A DNA stretch of 64,000 bases, from positions 186,001-250,000 of the forward strand of contig NC_017527.1 of assembly GCF_000235565.1 (NCBI RefSeq), in the 5' to 3' direction. The DNA comes from Methanothrix harundinacea 6Ac. Lineage in GTDB: Archaea > Halobacteriota > Methanosarcinia > Methanotrichales > Methanotrichaceae. The notes below the pieces were generated by a model, which made no database searches, was not told where the DNA came from, and was given only the letters and a program-made list of their open reading frames with translations. Below, piece by piece: positions 32,802 to 40,860 of the stretch. Position 1 is the first letter of the stretch, and every line of letters starts with the position of its first letter. The translations under genes were made by a program, and so were the position numbers.

Positions 32802-33272
32802 TCAGTCGTTGGCTGCCGCCCGGGGGGGCGGGCTCCCCTCCTTTTGGCCGCAGCCGTCGCAGATCCCCTTCAGGTCCAGGCTGGATCCGATGACGGTGAA
32901 GTTCGCCTCGGCAGATACCTTGGAGATCAGCTCTCCCATGATGGGGTCGGACCAATCGATGAGGCATCCGCACCGGATGCACAGCAGGTGAGCGTGAGCC
33001 TCGGTATTCGGATCGTATCTCGTCTCGCCCTGGGAGAGGTTCAGCTCCATGACCAGCCCCATATCCTTCAATATTCTGATTGTGCTGTAGACCGTAGCGA
33101 GGCTCACCGTTGGGTGGGTCTTCTTGACCTCGAGATGAGCCTTCTGCGCCGTTGGATGTTCGTGATTGCTCAGGATATACCTGCTGATGGCGATCCTCTG
33201 GGGCGTAGCCTTGTACCCCCTGTTCCGGAACGCCTTTATTATCGATGCCTCAGGATCGCCGTAATTGATCAT
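32802..33272 (-). CDS. Fur/PerR-family metal- or peroxide-responsive regulator
   Basis: 156-residue regulator starting MINYGDPEASIIKAFRNRGY at ATG 33272. The winged helix covers about 15-80 (YKATPQRIAISRYI, HPTAQKAHLEV, VSLATVYSTIRIL). The C-terminal metal-binding part has AHAHLLCIRCGCLIDW and a second Cys pair ICDGCG, the structural zinc site. Beyond the start codon lies a 20-base palindrome that is a good self-operator. It is divergent from peroxiredoxin, with SOD further on, so a PerR-like role in oxidative stress is the favoured reading. An iron-uptake (Fur) role cannot be excluded. Confidence 0.86.
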   Translation of the reverse strand: MINYGDPEASIIKAFRNRGYKATPQRIAISRYILSNHEHPTAQKAHLEVKKTHPTVSLATVYSTIRILKDMGLVMELNLSQGETRYDPNTEAHAHLLCIRCGCLIDWSDPIMGELISKVSAEANFTVIGSSLDLKGICDGCGQKEGSPPPRAAAND

Positions 33273-33274
33273 GG

Positions 33275-33294
33275 TGATTACTACGTAATAATCA
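33275..33294. promoter_or_regulatory. palindromic operator candidate (Fur/PerR box)
   Basis: TGATTACTACGTAATAATCA is a 20-base palindrome with a single mismatched pair, resembling Fur/PerR boxes built from TGATTAT half-sites. It lies immediately 5' of the regulator's ATG, between this gene and the divergent peroxiredoxin gene, and a TTATTTAAG TATA-like element sits beside it on the minus strand. Confidence 0.6.
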
Positions 33295-33409
33295 ATCTTA
33301 AATAAGCCTATGCTCAATAAAGATTTTGGGGGCAATCAACTCAAATTTTGGGCGTCCACGTTGATCGAGCCCTCGAGATTGATGGAAGATAAAGAGAGGA
33401 GATGCTAAA

Positions 33410-34093
33410 ATGACCCACCATGCAGAAGACCATTTCGGATGCTGTGAAGGGAGCGGTTTCCCGTTGATCGGAGACAAGTTCCCCATGATGAAGGTGAAGA
33501 CCACCCACGGTATGATCAACCTCCCGGGGGATTATAAGGGAAAGTGGATCGTCCTCTTCAGCCATCCTGCGGACTTCACCCCCGTCTGCACCACCGAGTT
33601 TGTGGCCTTTGAGAAGAGGCGGGAGGAGTTCGATAAGCTGAACTGTGAGCTGATCGGCCTCTCCATCGACCAGGTCTTCTCCCACATGAAGTGGACCGAG
33701 TGGATCCGGGAGAATATCAAGGTGGAGATCAAGTTCCCCATCATCGCCGACGATCAGGGGAGGATAGCGGAGATGCTGGGGATGATCCATCCCGGCAAGG
33801 GCTCCAACACCGTCCGGGCAGTCTTCATCATCGACCCCGAGGCGACGATCCGCTTGATCCTCTTCTACCCCCAGGAGGTGGGGAGGAACATGGACGAGAT
33901 CGTCCGGGTTCTGAAGGCCCTCCAGGTCGTCGACGAGAAGAAGGTGGCAGCTCCCGCCAACTGGCCGAACAACGAGCTGATCGGAGACCACGTCATCATC
34001 CCGCCGCCGGGGGACGAGAAGACGGCAGCCACCCGAAAGACCGGCGGCGGCATAGTCTGCGAGGACTGGTGGTTCTGCCACAAGAAGATCTGA
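33410..34093 (+). CDS. peroxiredoxin (Prx6-like, archaeal 2-Cys type)
   Basis: 227-residue thiol peroxidase. The peroxidatic cysteine is C60 in [13 protein letters not shown], followed by the large C-terminal extension of the Prx6 group ([40 protein letters not shown]). The final [11 protein letters not shown] carries C217 and C223, the same arrangement as in archaeal thioredoxin-dependent peroxiredoxins. A His-rich N-terminus ([14 protein letters not shown]) is unusual and may bind metal. It is divergent from the Fur/PerR-like gene and followed by a small stress protein and superoxide dismutase. Confidence 0.94.
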   Translation: MTHHAEDHFGCCEGSGFPLIGDKFPMMKVKTTHGMINLPGDYKGKWIVLFSHPADFTPVCTTEFVAFEKRREEFDKLNCELIGLSIDQVFSHMKWTEWIRENIKVEIKFPIIADDQGRIAEMLGMIHPGKGSNTVRAVFIIDPEATIRLILFYPQEVGRNMDEIVRVLKALQVVDEKKVAAPANWPNNELIGDHVIIPPPGDEKTAATRKTGGGIVCEDWWFCHKKI

Positions 34094-34150
34094 GATGGCG
34101 GGAAAAGTAGTTAAGAGGGAGAACCATCTATAACGGTTAAAGGTGATGGT

Positions 34151-34450
34151 ATGGCGAAGATCGGTGTTGTGAGACATCGGGTGGAGGACTTCCCCGCCTG
34201 GAGGAAGAAGTTCGACGATCGGATGGAGATCCGGAAGAGCAACGGATGGTCGGGCCACGAGCTGTATTATGACGAAGGGAAGAAAGAGGCCTACGTCGTC
34301 CACACCGTCCACGACGATAAGCTGGCGATGGCGAAGGAGCATATGGAGAAGTTCAAGGCCATGGGGAAGCGGACGGAGATGAAGCCCTCCGGAAACCCCG
34401 ACCATTCGATCGTGCCGAGGGGCGAGAAGATCGAGGCAGTAAATTACTGA
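34151..34450 (+). CDS. small conserved protein, ABM/dimeric alpha-beta-barrel-like
   Basis: 99-residue protein starting MAKIGVVRHRVEDFPAWRKK after GGTGATGGT. The pattern V-x-H-x-V-x-D-F-x-x-W-R-x-x-F-D, then YYDEGKKEAYVVHTVHDDKL and MEKFKAMGKRTEMKPSG, is that of a ferredoxin-like dimeric alpha-beta barrel, as in antibiotic-biosynthesis-monooxygenase or cyclase-like proteins. It lies 57 bases after peroxiredoxin, 261 bases before SOD, and is likely co-regulated with them. Ligand unknown. The gap to SOD is GC-rich with no gene that can be supported. Confidence 0.68.
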   Translation: MAKIGVVRHRVEDFPAWRKKFDDRMEIRKSNGWSGHELYYDEGKKEAYVVHTVHDDKLAMAKEHMEKFKAMGKRTEMKPSGNPDHSIVPRGEKIEAVNY

Positions 34451-34711
34451 TCCGGCGACGGGGGTGGCAGGACGAGCCCTCCTCCGGGCCCTGGGGTCGC
34501 CCTCGCCGCCCAGAAGGAGCCTTCTGGGGGGGGGCCGGGCAGCTTCCTCATCCTCCGGGGTCCGACCACCCCGCCCTGCGGCCCCGGGCAGATCCCACAG
34601 ATCGGGGTCGGAGGTCCGGCCGGCAGCCCCCCGGCCTCCGGGGTCCCTCCGCTCCGCAAGAAGTTTAAGGAAATCCGACGAAGGTTTTAGAAAAACTATG
34701 GAGATATTCGC

Positions 34712-35326
34712 ATGGTCCAAAAGAAATTCTACTCCCTCCCCGAGCTGCCCTACGCCTACAATGCCCTGGAGCCTCAGATCTCCGAGGCCCAGCTCCGGCT
34801 CCACCACGACAAGCACCATGCCGCCTACGTCAACGGCGCGAACGCCATCCTGGAGAGGCTCGACAAGGCCCGGGAGGCGGGAGCCGACCTGGATATGAAG
34901 GCGACCCTCAAGGAGCTCTCCTTCCAGGCGGGAGGCCACCTCCTCCACAGCCTCTTCTGGAGGAACCTCGCCCCGGCGGCGAAGGCGGCCGAGGAGCCGA
35001 AAGGCGCCCTAGCCGACGCCCTGAAGGAGGAGTTCGGCTCCTTCGCCAGGTTCAAGAAGGAGTTCTCCGCCGCCGCCGCGACCGCCGAAGGCTCCGGCTG
35101 GGCAGCCCTCGCCTGGTGCGGCATGACGAACCGGCCCGTCATCATGCAGATCGAGAAGCATAACGTCAACGTCTACCCGATGTTTAGGATCCTCATGGTC
35201 CTGGACGTCTGGGAGCACGCCTACTACCTCGACTACAAGAACGAGCGGCCGAAGTTCGTCGAGGCATTCTGGAAGATCGTCGACTGGGACGAGGTGAGCC
35301 GGAGGCTAGAGGCGGCCATTAAATAA
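34712..35326 (+). CDS. sod: superoxide dismutase (Fe/Mn family)
   Basis: 204-residue SOD. Metal ligands are H31 ([13 protein letters not shown]), H79 ([10 protein letters not shown]), D165 and H169 ([12 protein letters not shown]). The conserved SGWAALAW segment precedes the second metal-binding motif. Residues near the metal fit an iron- or cambialistic archaeal SOD; metal preference cannot be fixed here. It starts at ATG 34712 after a TTTAAG promoter-like element. Together with peroxiredoxin, the small ABM-like protein and the Fur/PerR gene it makes up an oxygen-defence group in a strict anaerobe. Confidence 0.95.
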   Translation: MVQKKFYSLPELPYAYNALEPQISEAQLRLHHDKHHAAYVNGANAILERLDKAREAGADLDMKATLKELSFQAGGHLLHSLFWRNLAPAAKAAEEPKGALADALKEEFGSFARFKKEFSAAAATAEGSGWAALAWCGMTNRPVIMQIEKHNVNVYPMFRILMVLDVWEHAYYLDYKNERPKFVEAFWKIVDWDEVSRRLEAAIK

Positions 35327-35369
35327 GGCCGGTCGACTGCCGAAACTATTTTTGGGGGGACTTGAAAGC

Positions 35370-36158
35370 GTGAAGATCCTTTTTCTGATCCTGACGACGG
35401 TGGCCTTCGTCGTCACCGCCGGCTGCGTCGATCGGGCCGAGGAGAGGGGCGGATCCGCCCCACCACTCCCGGTGGAGAGCTCCACCGCGACGATCGAGAG
35501 CGGAGATCTCACCTATCCCGCCTACGTAGCTTCCCCCGCTCCAAGGCAGGACGGAGGCGACGATCCGACCTATCCCGGGATCGTGATGATCCACTCCTTC
35601 AACGGCCTGGAGCCCGGCTACCGGGATCTGGCAGATCGGCTAGCAGCCTCCGGGCACGTGGTGATCGCGCCCGAATGGCAGACCTTCAATAGGACGCCCC
35701 GGGACGAGGTCGTCGAGGAGCTCGTCAGGACCTCCGCCGCCTACCTCGTGGATAGGGAGGATGTGGACGGCGACAGCCTCGGCCTCACCGGCTTCTGCGC
35801 CGGGGGAAGGTACACCATGCTATTTCTCCCCGGAATGGAGGAGTTTCGCTCCGGCGTAGCCTGGTACGGATTTCCCTACTCCGGCGGCTTCAACGACGAG
35901 GCCCGCCCCGCCGACCTGATCGACGGCCTCGCCGCGCCGATCCTGATCATCCACGGGACCCGGGACGTCCCGAGCCCCATCTCGGGGATATACGATTACT
36001 CCGCCGCCCTCGACGCCGCAGGCAAGTACTTCGAGCTGAAGGTCTACCAGGGGGAGGGCCACGGCTTCATGATCGCCAGCGGCGAGAGAGAGGTGAGCTT
36101 CGCCGCCCGAGACGCCGAAGGAGAGATGGCGAGGTTCTTCGAGAGGACCTTGAAGTGA
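35370..36158 (+). CDS. dienelactone hydrolase-like lipoprotein
   Basis: 262-residue alpha/beta hydrolase with a lipoprotein signal: GTG start at 35370 gives (M)KILFLILTTVAFVVTAGC, where the Cys after VTAG can be lipidated. The hydrolase domain shows IVMIHSFNGLEPGYRDLADR, the nucleophile elbow GFCAGGRY (Cys, as in dienelactone hydrolases), ILIIHGTRDVPSPIS (Asp) and GEGHGFMI (His). Outward-facing enzyme, substrate unknown; esterase or cell-wall/lipid hydrolysis are possible. Close to sod (27-base gap to the first in-frame TTG), perhaps co-transcribed. Confidence 0.85.
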   Translation: MKILFLILTTVAFVVTAGCVDRAEERGGSAPPLPVESSTATIESGDLTYPAYVASPAPRQDGGDDPTYPGIVMIHSFNGLEPGYRDLADRLAASGHVVIAPEWQTFNRTPRDEVVEELVRTSAAYLVDREDVDGDSLGLTGFCAGGRYTMLFLPGMEEFRSGVAWYGFPYSGGFNDEARPADLIDGLAAPILIIHGTRDVPSPISGIYDYSAALDAAGKYFELKVYQGEGHGFMIASGEREVSFAARDAEGEMARFFERTLK

Positions 36159-36248
36159 GGGCGACTCTGCCTTACCCCCTCACCCTTCTTTTTGAATCGG
36201 AGATGGGCAAAGAAAAGTTTATTGCTGCTTAAATTTTATTGTGATTAT

Positions 36249-36626
36249 ATGAGGCGAAATCTGTGGATCGGTGCGGCTGCGGTTCTGATGCTGTTGTCTT
36301 TGCCCGCGGCCTTTGCCCAGAGCTGCGACTGGACGGGAACGTGGGAGACGAACTGGGGAGAGATGGAGCTGCAACAGCATGGCAACAACACGGTGACCGG
36401 AACTTATACTCACGACAACGGACGGATCAGCGGAACGATACTCGGAGACGTGCTCATCGGCACCTGGTCGGAGGACGCCCAAGAAGATCCCTATATGCCG
36501 CCCTATAACGCGGGAGAGGTCGAGTTCACCATCTCGGATGATTGTAGCTCCTTCGATGGTAGATGGCGGTATGGCTCCTCTGGAGAATGGGGAAGCTGGT
36601 CAGGCACGCGGATTATGGAGAGATGA
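36249..36626 (+). CDS. small secreted beta-rich protein
   Basis: 125-residue protein with a signal peptide (MRRNLWIGAAAVLMLLSLPA, cleavage near AFA-QS). The mature part has regular W-G/T-x-G-T-W spacing: CDWTGTWETNWGEMELQQHG, VTGTYTHDNGRISGTILGDV, LIGTWSE and DGRWRYGSSGEWGSWSGTR. This looks like a small lipocalin-like or beta-sandwich fold, as found in many uncharacterised secreted proteins. Start at ATG 36249, 24 bases after a TTTATT-type promoter. No family name can be given. Confidence 0.65.
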   Translation: MRRNLWIGAAAVLMLLSLPAAFAQSCDWTGTWETNWGEMELQQHGNNTVTGTYTHDNGRISGTILGDVLIGTWSEDAQEDPYMPPYNAGEVEFTISDDCSSFDGRWRYGSSGEWGSWSGTRIMER

Positions 36627-36683
36627 GAGCAGGATCAGGCCTCTCGAAGACGTTCCGGCCTTGCGCCCACCACCTCCTTCGGA

Positions 36684-37412
36684 TCAGATCTCCTCCTCCG
36701 ACCGGCCCGTGACCATCTCGGCCACCCAGTCCCAGTCGTGGTCGTAGATGTGGGCCGAGCAGCTCACCGTCGCGATGGAGCCGGGCTCCGCCCCTGCCCT
36801 CTCCGCCACGTATTCGAGGAGCCTGGTGAGGCCGTATAAGTTCGCCGGGTAGGCGCCCGCGAAGTCGTGGCTCCGAAATAGGGCCGTGAGGTGGAGCCTC
36901 CCCTGCCTAATTTTGAAGTCGTCGACCATCATGCAGGGGACCTCCTCCTTCTCCGTATCGACGGGCGGGATCCAGGTCACCGCCGAGGCCCTCCGCGAGT
37001 TCGGATTGGACCGGAGGCGGCGGACGACGTACTCGATCTGGTCGACGGCCCCTCCCGCGCCTTCACCATCGATACCCTTCTCGCCGCCCCGATCGTCGCG
37101 GACCCCTCTCTCCTTCCCAGGGCAGGGGAGAGACCAGGAACGGAGCCGCTCGCCGTAGGTGTACTCAAAGCCGGGGTTGTTGCCGCTGATGAGCTGACTT
37201 GCGTAATCCTCCAGGCGGGGCTGGTTCCAGGAGTACTCCTCGGGGATCATCTCCTTTCTCGGGTCCTCCACCACCACCTCCAGGGCCAGGATCTCCCGGG
37301 TCCTGGTGCCCCGCTCGTCGGTGATCTCCTCGCCCCCCCGCCATATCAGCCCCAGCCCCCGCCGCCACGCCTCGGGGATCGTCTCCGCCCTGATGAGCCT
37401 TCCGACCCTCAC
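36684..37412 (-). CDS. thyA: thymidylate synthase, methanogen type
   Basis: 242-residue methanogen-type thymidylate synthase, which methylates dUMP using a pterin C1 donor. It starts MRVGRLIRAETIPEAWRRGL; family segments are EMIPEEYSWNQPRLEDYASQ, SRRASAVTWIPPVD, then EEVPCMMVDDFKIR with the nucleophilic Cys, and LTALFRSHDFAGAYPANLYG. Residues about 92-123 (PCPGKERGVRDDRGGEKGID region) form a low-complexity insertion. Methanogen members are distantly related to standard ThyA, and the true C1 donor is probably methylene-tetrahydromethanopterin. Convergent with a small secreted protein gene. Confidence 0.88.
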   Translation of the reverse strand: MRVGRLIRAETIPEAWRRGLGLIWRGGEEITDERGTRTREILALEVVVEDPRKEMIPEEYSWNQPRLEDYASQLISGNNPGFEYTYGERLRSWSLPCPGKERGVRDDRGGEKGIDGEGAGGAVDQIEYVVRRLRSNPNSRRASAVTWIPPVDTEKEEVPCMMVDDFKIRQGRLHLTALFRSHDFAGAYPANLYGLTRLLEYVAERAGAEPGSIATVSCSAHIYDHDWDWVAEMVTGRSEEEI

Positions 37413-37510
37413 AAGAACACCCTCCGCCGTTTTGGCCCAAGGGCTGAAATAGTTGGCTCTTGAAGTTGAAAGGGAGAGCTGAACTCGGCAGAGCTCTGGA
37501 GATCCAAGAG

Positions 37511-38005
37511 ATGCCCGACTTCGAGTGGGAGCTGGTGGCGGCCATAAACCGCTTCTTCGAGGCGTCCGGGATGAGGGGATTGGCCTACCGGCTGAAGCAG
37601 AGCAGGTACACCCCCCAGGTCGTCGACCTCCTCGTCGACTCCCCCGATCCCGCCTACTACCTGGCCATCGAGTGCAAGAGCATCGACGCCCGGAAGGCGA
37701 AGACCCTCTACTTCACCCAGCACTTCTCCGCCGCCGGGGGCGTCCACCAGATGGAGAGGATCGACCAGTTCATCGATAGGACCGGCCGGCGGGGCTTTCT
37801 GGCGGTGGAGCTCCGGCGCGGGGCCGGGAGGGCGAAGACCGCCCACCTCCTCCCCTGGTATGCCGCGATGGAGGCCTTCAGGTCCGAGAGCCCCGGAATC
37901 CCGGTGGAGAGGATCGAGGCGATAGCCCCCCTCGGAAGGAGGGACGGCGGCTACCTCATCGAGGCAGGAGATCTTGATCAGGAAATTCAGGGCCAATCAA
38001 TTTAA
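37511..38005 (+). CDS. PD-(D/E)XK nuclease-like protein
   Basis: 164-residue protein with start ATG 37511 preceded by GGAG. The segment YTPQVVDLLVDSPDPAYYLA followed by IECKS is the D...E-x-K core of a Holliday-junction-resolvase/PD-(D/E)XK fold (Asp of VVDLLV, Glu and Lys of ECK). Further helices HQMERIDQFIDRTGRRGFLA and the VELRRGAGRAKTAHLLPW strand fit archaeal Hjc-like or restriction-like nucleases. The frame extends to a TTG at 37460, but that adds unconserved residues. DNA target unknown. It ends 57 bases before the cobalamin cluster. Confidence 0.72.
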   Translation: MPDFEWELVAAINRFFEASGMRGLAYRLKQSRYTPQVVDLLVDSPDPAYYLAIECKSIDARKAKTLYFTQHFSAAGGVHQMERIDQFIDRTGRRGFLAVELRRGAGRAKTAHLLPWYAAMEAFRSESPGIPVERIEAIAPLGRRDGGYLIEAGDLDQEIQGQSI

Positions 38006-38062
38006 CTTCGCGCAAAAGAATTTGGATTAAGCTTATATCCCCTTCCGCCGCTCCAAAACCCC

Positions 38063-38593
38063 ATGAAGCTTCCCGGTACAGCGACCCAGCCGGAGAACGT
38101 CCAGATCGCCATAGGAAAGCTCGACATCAGGCCCGGCATGACCTTCCTCGACATGGGGTGCGGCTCGGGGGCCGTATCCCTCGCTGCCAGCAGGTTCACC
38201 GATCAGATATTCGGCATAGACCGGAGGCCTGAGGCGGTGGAGATCTCCAGGGCGAGGGTCCCGGCGGGGACCTTCCTCTGCGGCGAGGCGGCGGGGATCA
38301 TCCCCGGCCTTCCCAAGATCGACCGGTGTTTCATCGGCGGGACGGCAGGGGTCGAGGATTTCTTCCCGATGCTGATGGAGAGGCTCTCTCCGGGAGCCGC
38401 CGTCGTCGCCGACCTCGCCAGGATCGGGGTCGCCGCGAAGGTCGCAGGGCTGATGAGGGGGGCGGGGATCTTCGAGGAGCTCCTCCAGATCGGGATAGCC
38501 CGGGGCTACGACCTCGCCGGGGACATCGCCCTCCGGCCGGAGAACCCCATCTTCATGGTGGTGGGGAGGCTTCCGGGAGGTCGGAGCCGATGA
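38063..38593 (+). CDS. cbiT: cobalt-precorrin-6B C15-methyltransferase (decarboxylating)
   Basis: 176-residue class I SAM methyltransferase of cobalamin synthesis; it methylates C15 and decarboxylates the C12 acetate. The SAM-binding motif is MTFLDMGCGSGAVSLAASRF (about 25-44), with IFGIDRRPEAVEISRA after it and the post-motif segments DRCFIGGTAGVEDF and NPIFMVVGRL. It opens a run of eight corrin genes on one strand with short gaps or overlaps. Partner CbiE is encoded at 44425-45009; the two steps are fused as CobL in other organisms. Confidence 0.92.
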   Translation: MKLPGTATQPENVQIAIGKLDIRPGMTFLDMGCGSGAVSLAASRFTDQIFGIDRRPEAVEISRARVPAGTFLCGEAAGIIPGLPKIDRCFIGGTAGVEDFFPMLMERLSPGAAVVADLARIGVAAKVAGLMRGAGIFEELLQIGIARGYDLAGDIALRPENPIFMVVGRLPGGRSR

Positions 38594-38666
38594 GGGGAGG
38601 AGGATCGAGGATGAGGGGCCATGGGAGGGGACGGCAGATCTCAGGAGAGGAGATGGAGGTGGCGGC

Positions 38667-39275
38667 GTGCTGATAGGGGTGAGCCTCGGCCCCGGGGACC
38701 CGGAGCTGATCACCCGGAAGGCGGAGAGGGCCCTGGCGGCCGCGGATAAGGTCTTCGTCCCCGGGGAGATGGCCGCCGACCTGGTCCGGAGGTACGCCGA
38801 GCCGGAGCTCCTCGACTTTCCCATGATCTCGGATAAAAGGAGGCTCCTTGAGATCTGGGCCGAGAACGCGGACCGGGTCGCCTCCTGGGCCGCCGGCGGA
38901 GCTGCCGCCTTCGCCTGCATCGGGGACGTCAACACCTTCTCCACCTTCTCCCACCTCAAGAGGCTGGTAATCGAGCGCCACCCGGAGGTGGAGATCGAGA
39001 CGATCCCCGGGGTCGGGACGGTCCCCGCCCTGGCGGCGAGGCTCGGGGTCGACCTCTCGGAGTCGTTTCTGGTCTCCGACGGCTCCCCGGTGAATACGGT
39101 GATCAGGATGAAGGCGGTCCGCCCCGCCGAGATGGCTAAAGAGCTCGCAGCCGAGGGTTTCGACGAGTTCCTCCTGGGGGTCCGGCTCTACGCCCCCGAT
39201 GAGGTGGTCGTCAGAGGCGAGATGCCGGAGAAAAGCGACTACTTCAGCGTCCTCTGCGCCAGGAGGAGGAGATGA
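38667..39275 (+). CDS. cbiL: cobalt-factor II C20-methyltransferase
   Basis: 202-residue tetrapyrrole methylase that adds the C20 methyl group. It begins MLIGVSLGPGDPELITRKAE (the GxGPGDP SAM-binding loop) and shows VFVPGEMA, FACIGDVNTFSTFSHL (with the GDP-like second loop) and ETIPGVGTVPALAARLGVDL, all typical of CbiL/CobI. At 202 residues it is somewhat short for the family. Its stop overlaps the start of cbiF by four bases (39272-39275). Confidence 0.92.
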   Translation: MLIGVSLGPGDPELITRKAERALAAADKVFVPGEMAADLVRRYAEPELLDFPMISDKRRLLEIWAENADRVASWAAGGAAAFACIGDVNTFSTFSHLKRLVIERHPEVEIETIPGVGTVPALAARLGVDLSESFLVSDGSPVNTVIRMKAVRPAEMAKELAAEGFDEFLLGVRLYAPDEVVVRGEMPEKSDYFSVLCARRRR

Positions 39276-39982
39276 AGGTCCACTTCGTCGGCGCGGGGCC
39301 GGGGGACCCCGACCTGATAACCGTCAGGGGCGCCCGGCTCCTGGCAGAGGCGGACCTGGTCGTCTACGCCGGATCCCTGGTGAACCCCGCGCTGCTGGAG
39401 GGGCTCTCGGCCGAGCTCGTCGACAGCAACAAGATCAACCTCGAGGAGATCAACGGCCTCATGCTCTCCGCCCTCCGGAGGGGCGAGAGGGTGGTGAGGC
39501 TCCACAGCGGCGACCCCTCCCTCTACGGCGCCATCCTCGAGCAGATGAGGCCCCTGGAGGAGGCGGGGGTGGAGGTGGAGGTCGTCCCCGGAGTCTCGTC
39601 ATTGTTCGCCGTCGCCGCCGCCCTCAAGACCCAGCTGACCCTGAAGGGGGTCTCCGAGTCGCTGATCGTGACGAGGCCGGCGGGGACGACCCTCGCGAGG
39701 GACTCGATCCGGGAGCTCTCCAGGTTCGGGACGACGATGGCGATATTCCTCGGGGCGGACAAGATCAGGGAGACGACCGAGCGGCTAGAAGTCCCGAAAC
39801 AGACGCCGGCGGCCGTCGTCTACCACGCCTCCTGGCCCGATGAGCAGGTCATCGTCGGGACCGTCGAGGATATCGCCGACCGGGCTGAAGAGGCGGGGAT
39901 CACCAAAAGCGCCCTCATCCTCGTCGGGGACGTCATATCGAGGAGCGGGTTTGGGAGGTCTCACCTATACCGAAGTCGGTAG
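39272..39982 (+). CDS. cbiF: cobalt-precorrin-4 C11-methyltransferase
   Basis: 236-residue tetrapyrrole methylase, CbiF/CobM type. Visible are MKVHFVGAGPGDPDLITVRG, DLVVYAGSLVNPALL, RLHSGDPSLYGAILEQM, EVVPGVSSLFAVAAALKTQL and TLKGVSESLIVTRPAGTT, the last being a signature of the C11-methylase. ATGA overlap with cbiL. Its 3' end (39967-39982) overlaps the start of cbiG. Confidence 0.94.
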   Translation: MKVHFVGAGPGDPDLITVRGARLLAEADLVVYAGSLVNPALLEGLSAELVDSNKINLEEINGLMLSALRRGERVVRLHSGDPSLYGAILEQMRPLEEAGVEVEVVPGVSSLFAVAAALKTQLTLKGVSESLIVTRPAGTTLARDSIRELSRFGTTMAIFLGADKIRETTERLEVPKQTPAAVVYHASWPDEQVIVGTVEDIADRAEEAGITKSALILVGDVISRSGFGRSHLYRSR

Positions 39983-40860
39983 CCGTCCTCGTCTTCCCTC
40001 GGAACCTCGCCGAGGGGGAGAGGATCGCTCGCGCCATCGGAGACCGGTACGACCCAGAGGTCGTCGTCTACCGCCGGGAGGGACCCGAGGCGACCTTGGA
40101 GGCCGTCGGAAGGTTCGACCTGGTGGTGGCGGTGATGGCCGTCGGGATCGTGGTGAGGATCCTCTGCCCGGCCCTCAGGGAGAAGTGGACCGACGCCCCC
40201 GTCGTCGCCGTCGACTCCTCCCTCCGCTCCGCCGTCCCGGTGGTGGGGGGCCACCACGGAGGAAACGACCTGGCATATCATCTATACGAGAAGCTGGGGG
40301 CGTACCCCGCCGTCACCACCGCCACCGACGCGGCCGGACGGCCATCCCTGGAGGGGACGGCGGATCGGCTGGGGGCTTCCGTCGTCAACAGGTCCTCCTC
40401 GAAGGAGGTCAACCTCGCCTTCCTGCGAGAGGACGTCCCCGTCCTCCGGATCGTGGGGCCCAAAGTCGTCCTGGTCGACGAGGGGGTGGCGGTCCTGAGG
40501 AGGAGGGGCGGGATCGTCGTCGGCCTCGGCGCAAGGCGGGGGGTCGACGCCTCGGAGGTGCTGGAGGCGGTCGGGTCCGCCCTGGTATCGGTGGGGAGGT
40601 CCTTCGAGGAGATCCGGGCGATCGCCACCGCCGAGATTAAGAGGGACGAGCCCGGCATCTCCGAGGCGGCAGAGAGGCTGGGGCGGCCGGTCGTCTACCT
40701 CGACGAGGAGGTCCTCAACGCCCAATCCCCGACGACGGAGTCCCGGGCGAGAGACCTCGGCCTCGTCGGGGTGGCGGAGCCGGCGGCCCTCGCCCTCTCC
40801 GAGAGGCTGATCATGCCGAAGAAGGCCTACGGGAGGGTGACCGTTGCCCTCGGAGAGTAG
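39967..40860 (+). CDS. cbiG: cobalt-precorrin-5A hydrolase CbiG; probable ATA start
   Basis: Opens the delta-lactone of cobalt-precorrin-5A, releasing acetaldehyde. The frame encodes VAVLVFPRNLAEGERIARAI, DLVVAVMAVGIVVRILCPAL, VVGGHHGGNDLAY, TATDAAGRPSLEGTADRLGA and a C-terminal domain starting IVVGLGARRGVDASEVLEAV, all typical of CbiG. No ATG, GTG or TTG occurs in frame between the overlap with cbiF and residue 43. The only codon with a proper ribosome site (GGGAGGT, 7 bases upstream) is ATA at 39967, giving (M)PKSVAVLVFPRN. A sequencing error or a different mechanism remains possible. It overlaps cbiH by 17 bases. Confidence 0.86.
   Translation: MPKSVAVLVFPRNLAEGERIARAIGDRYDPEVVVYRREGPEATLEAVGRFDLVVAVMAVGIVVRILCPALREKWTDAPVVAVDSSLRSAVPVVGGHHGGNDLAYHLYEKLGAYPAVTTATDAAGRPSLEGTADRLGASVVNRSSSKEVNLAFLREDVPVLRIVGPKVVLVDEGVAVLRRRGGIVVGLGARRGVDASEVLEAVGSALVSVGRSFEEIRAIATAEIKRDEPGISEAAERLGRPVVYLDEEVLNAQSPTTESRARDLGLVGVAEPAALALSERLIMPKKAYGRVTVALGE

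Noticed and set aside
34444-34659. 71-codon minus-strand frame in the gap before sod
   Set aside because: Gly/Pro-rich composition without motif or ribosome site; looks like noise in GC-rich spacer.
33341-34948. 535-codon minus-strand frame opposite peroxiredoxin and sod
   Set aside because: Shadow of clear genes; no domain or ribosome site.
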